6,068 bases of DNA from Gemmatimonadota bacterium (GTDB lineage Bacteria; Gemmatimonadota; Gemmatimonadetes; Longimicrobiales; Gaopeijiaceae), in assembly GCA_026713345.1 (NCBI GenBank), contig JAPOOQ010000276.1:1-6068 (forward strand), given 5' to 3'. A program made the position numbers and the translations under genes. The notes beneath the pieces were generated by a model. It was not told the DNA's origin. It was given only the letters and a program-made list of their open reading frames with translations, and did not search any database. Shown here in pieces: positions 5,750 through 6,068 of this stretch (its first letter is position 1; the number at the start of each line of letters is the position of its first letter).

Positions 5750-6068
5750 TCACCCCCGCACCGCCCTGATCGCACCTTCGAACGCCCTTACCTGAATCCC
5801 GGAAAACAAGCGCACCAGCGGTCCCAGATCTCCCCCGTCCGCGCTCTCCAGCGCGTCGATGTAGTCCGCCCGCCCGGCATCCGTCACCACGAGCGGGAAC
5901 CATCCGGCGCGAATCGTCACCAGCGTCGCCAACGCCCGCGCGACACGGCCGTTCCCGTCCTGGAAGGGGTGGATCTGCGCGAAGCGGTGATGAAGCCAGG
6001 CGGCCCCCACCTCGGGCGGGACCATCCGGTCGCCGTGCTCCCGGTGCATCGCCAGGAGCCTGTCCAAC
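5750..6068 (-). CDS. Fic family protein, 3' part (N-terminus beyond window)
   Basis: The last 105 or so residues of a Fic-domain protein; the gene runs off the right edge of the window. The Fic signature HPFQDGNGR is complete, with the catalytic His at the ninth residue before the closing Arg. It is preceded by AAWLHHRFAQI and followed by VARALATLVTIRAGWFPLVV, as in typical Fic folds. Such enzymes transfer AMP (or less often other phosphate-containing groups) from nucleotides to hydroxyl side chains of target proteins. A TTG at 6065-6067 could serve as a start, but it most likely encodes an internal Leu, because the helices before the Fic core are missing. Whether it is a toxin with an inhibitory partner, or a stand-alone housekeeping Fic with an internal inhibitory helix, cannot be judged, since that helix would lie outside the window. 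It converges on the DoxX-like gene. Confidence 0.92.
   Translation of the reverse strand, partial: LDRLLAMHREHGDRMVPPEVGAAWLHHRFAQIHPFQDGNGRVARALATLVTIRAGWFPLVVTDAGRADYIDALESADGGDLGPLVRLFSGIQVRAFEGAIRAVRG

Noticed and set aside
1..6068. CRISPR array, tRNA or rRNA genes
   Set aside because: No regularly spaced short repeats, tRNA cloverleaf or rRNA segments were seen.

Overview
This is a GC-rich bacterial window; even the shadow reading frames stay open for hundreds of codons, and nearly all real genes strongly prefer G or C in third codon position. The gene content (bacterial formate-tetrahydrofolate ligase, DoxX-like membrane protein, Fic protein, ADP-ribosylglycohydrolase, type II restriction-modification pair) shows a bacterial chromosome but does not fix the phylum. 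A high-GC environmental lineage is likely; anything narrower would be a guess.

Left part (1-2242): a compact two-gene restriction-modification module on the minus strand. A Dam-like N6-adenine methyltransferase (D12 class) is followed by an HNH nuclease with an N-terminal winged-helix-like region and a second Cys4 zinc ribbon. The two genes share one base in a TGATG stop/start overlap, so they are probably translationally coupled. The module lies between two direct copies of a roughly 68-bp repeat (1-69 and 2175-2242; 57 of 69 aligned positions identical). Each copy contains a 9-bp inverted repeat whose arms differ between copies by a compensatory base-pair change, followed by a T-rich tract. 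Between the methyltransferase and the right-hand repeat lies a coding-like, startless fragment on the plus strand (about 1967-2128), which looks like the 3' remnant of a disrupted gene. Together this looks like a defence cassette inserted at, or exchanged through, a repeat-marked site.

Middle part (2255-4840): an ADP-ribosylglycohydrolase gene on the minus strand ends 12 bp from the right-hand repeat. It is divergent from formate-tetrahydrofolate ligase (fhs) on the plus strand, across a 147-bp intergenic region. fhs is a housekeeping one-carbon gene and probably marks the native chromosome.

Right part (4841-6068): a DoxX-like membrane protein with an added soluble C-terminal domain follows fhs on the same strand after about 73 bp. 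It converges with the 3' end of a Fic-domain protein that runs off the window on the minus strand. No tRNA, rRNA, CRISPR array, transposase or integrase is visible.
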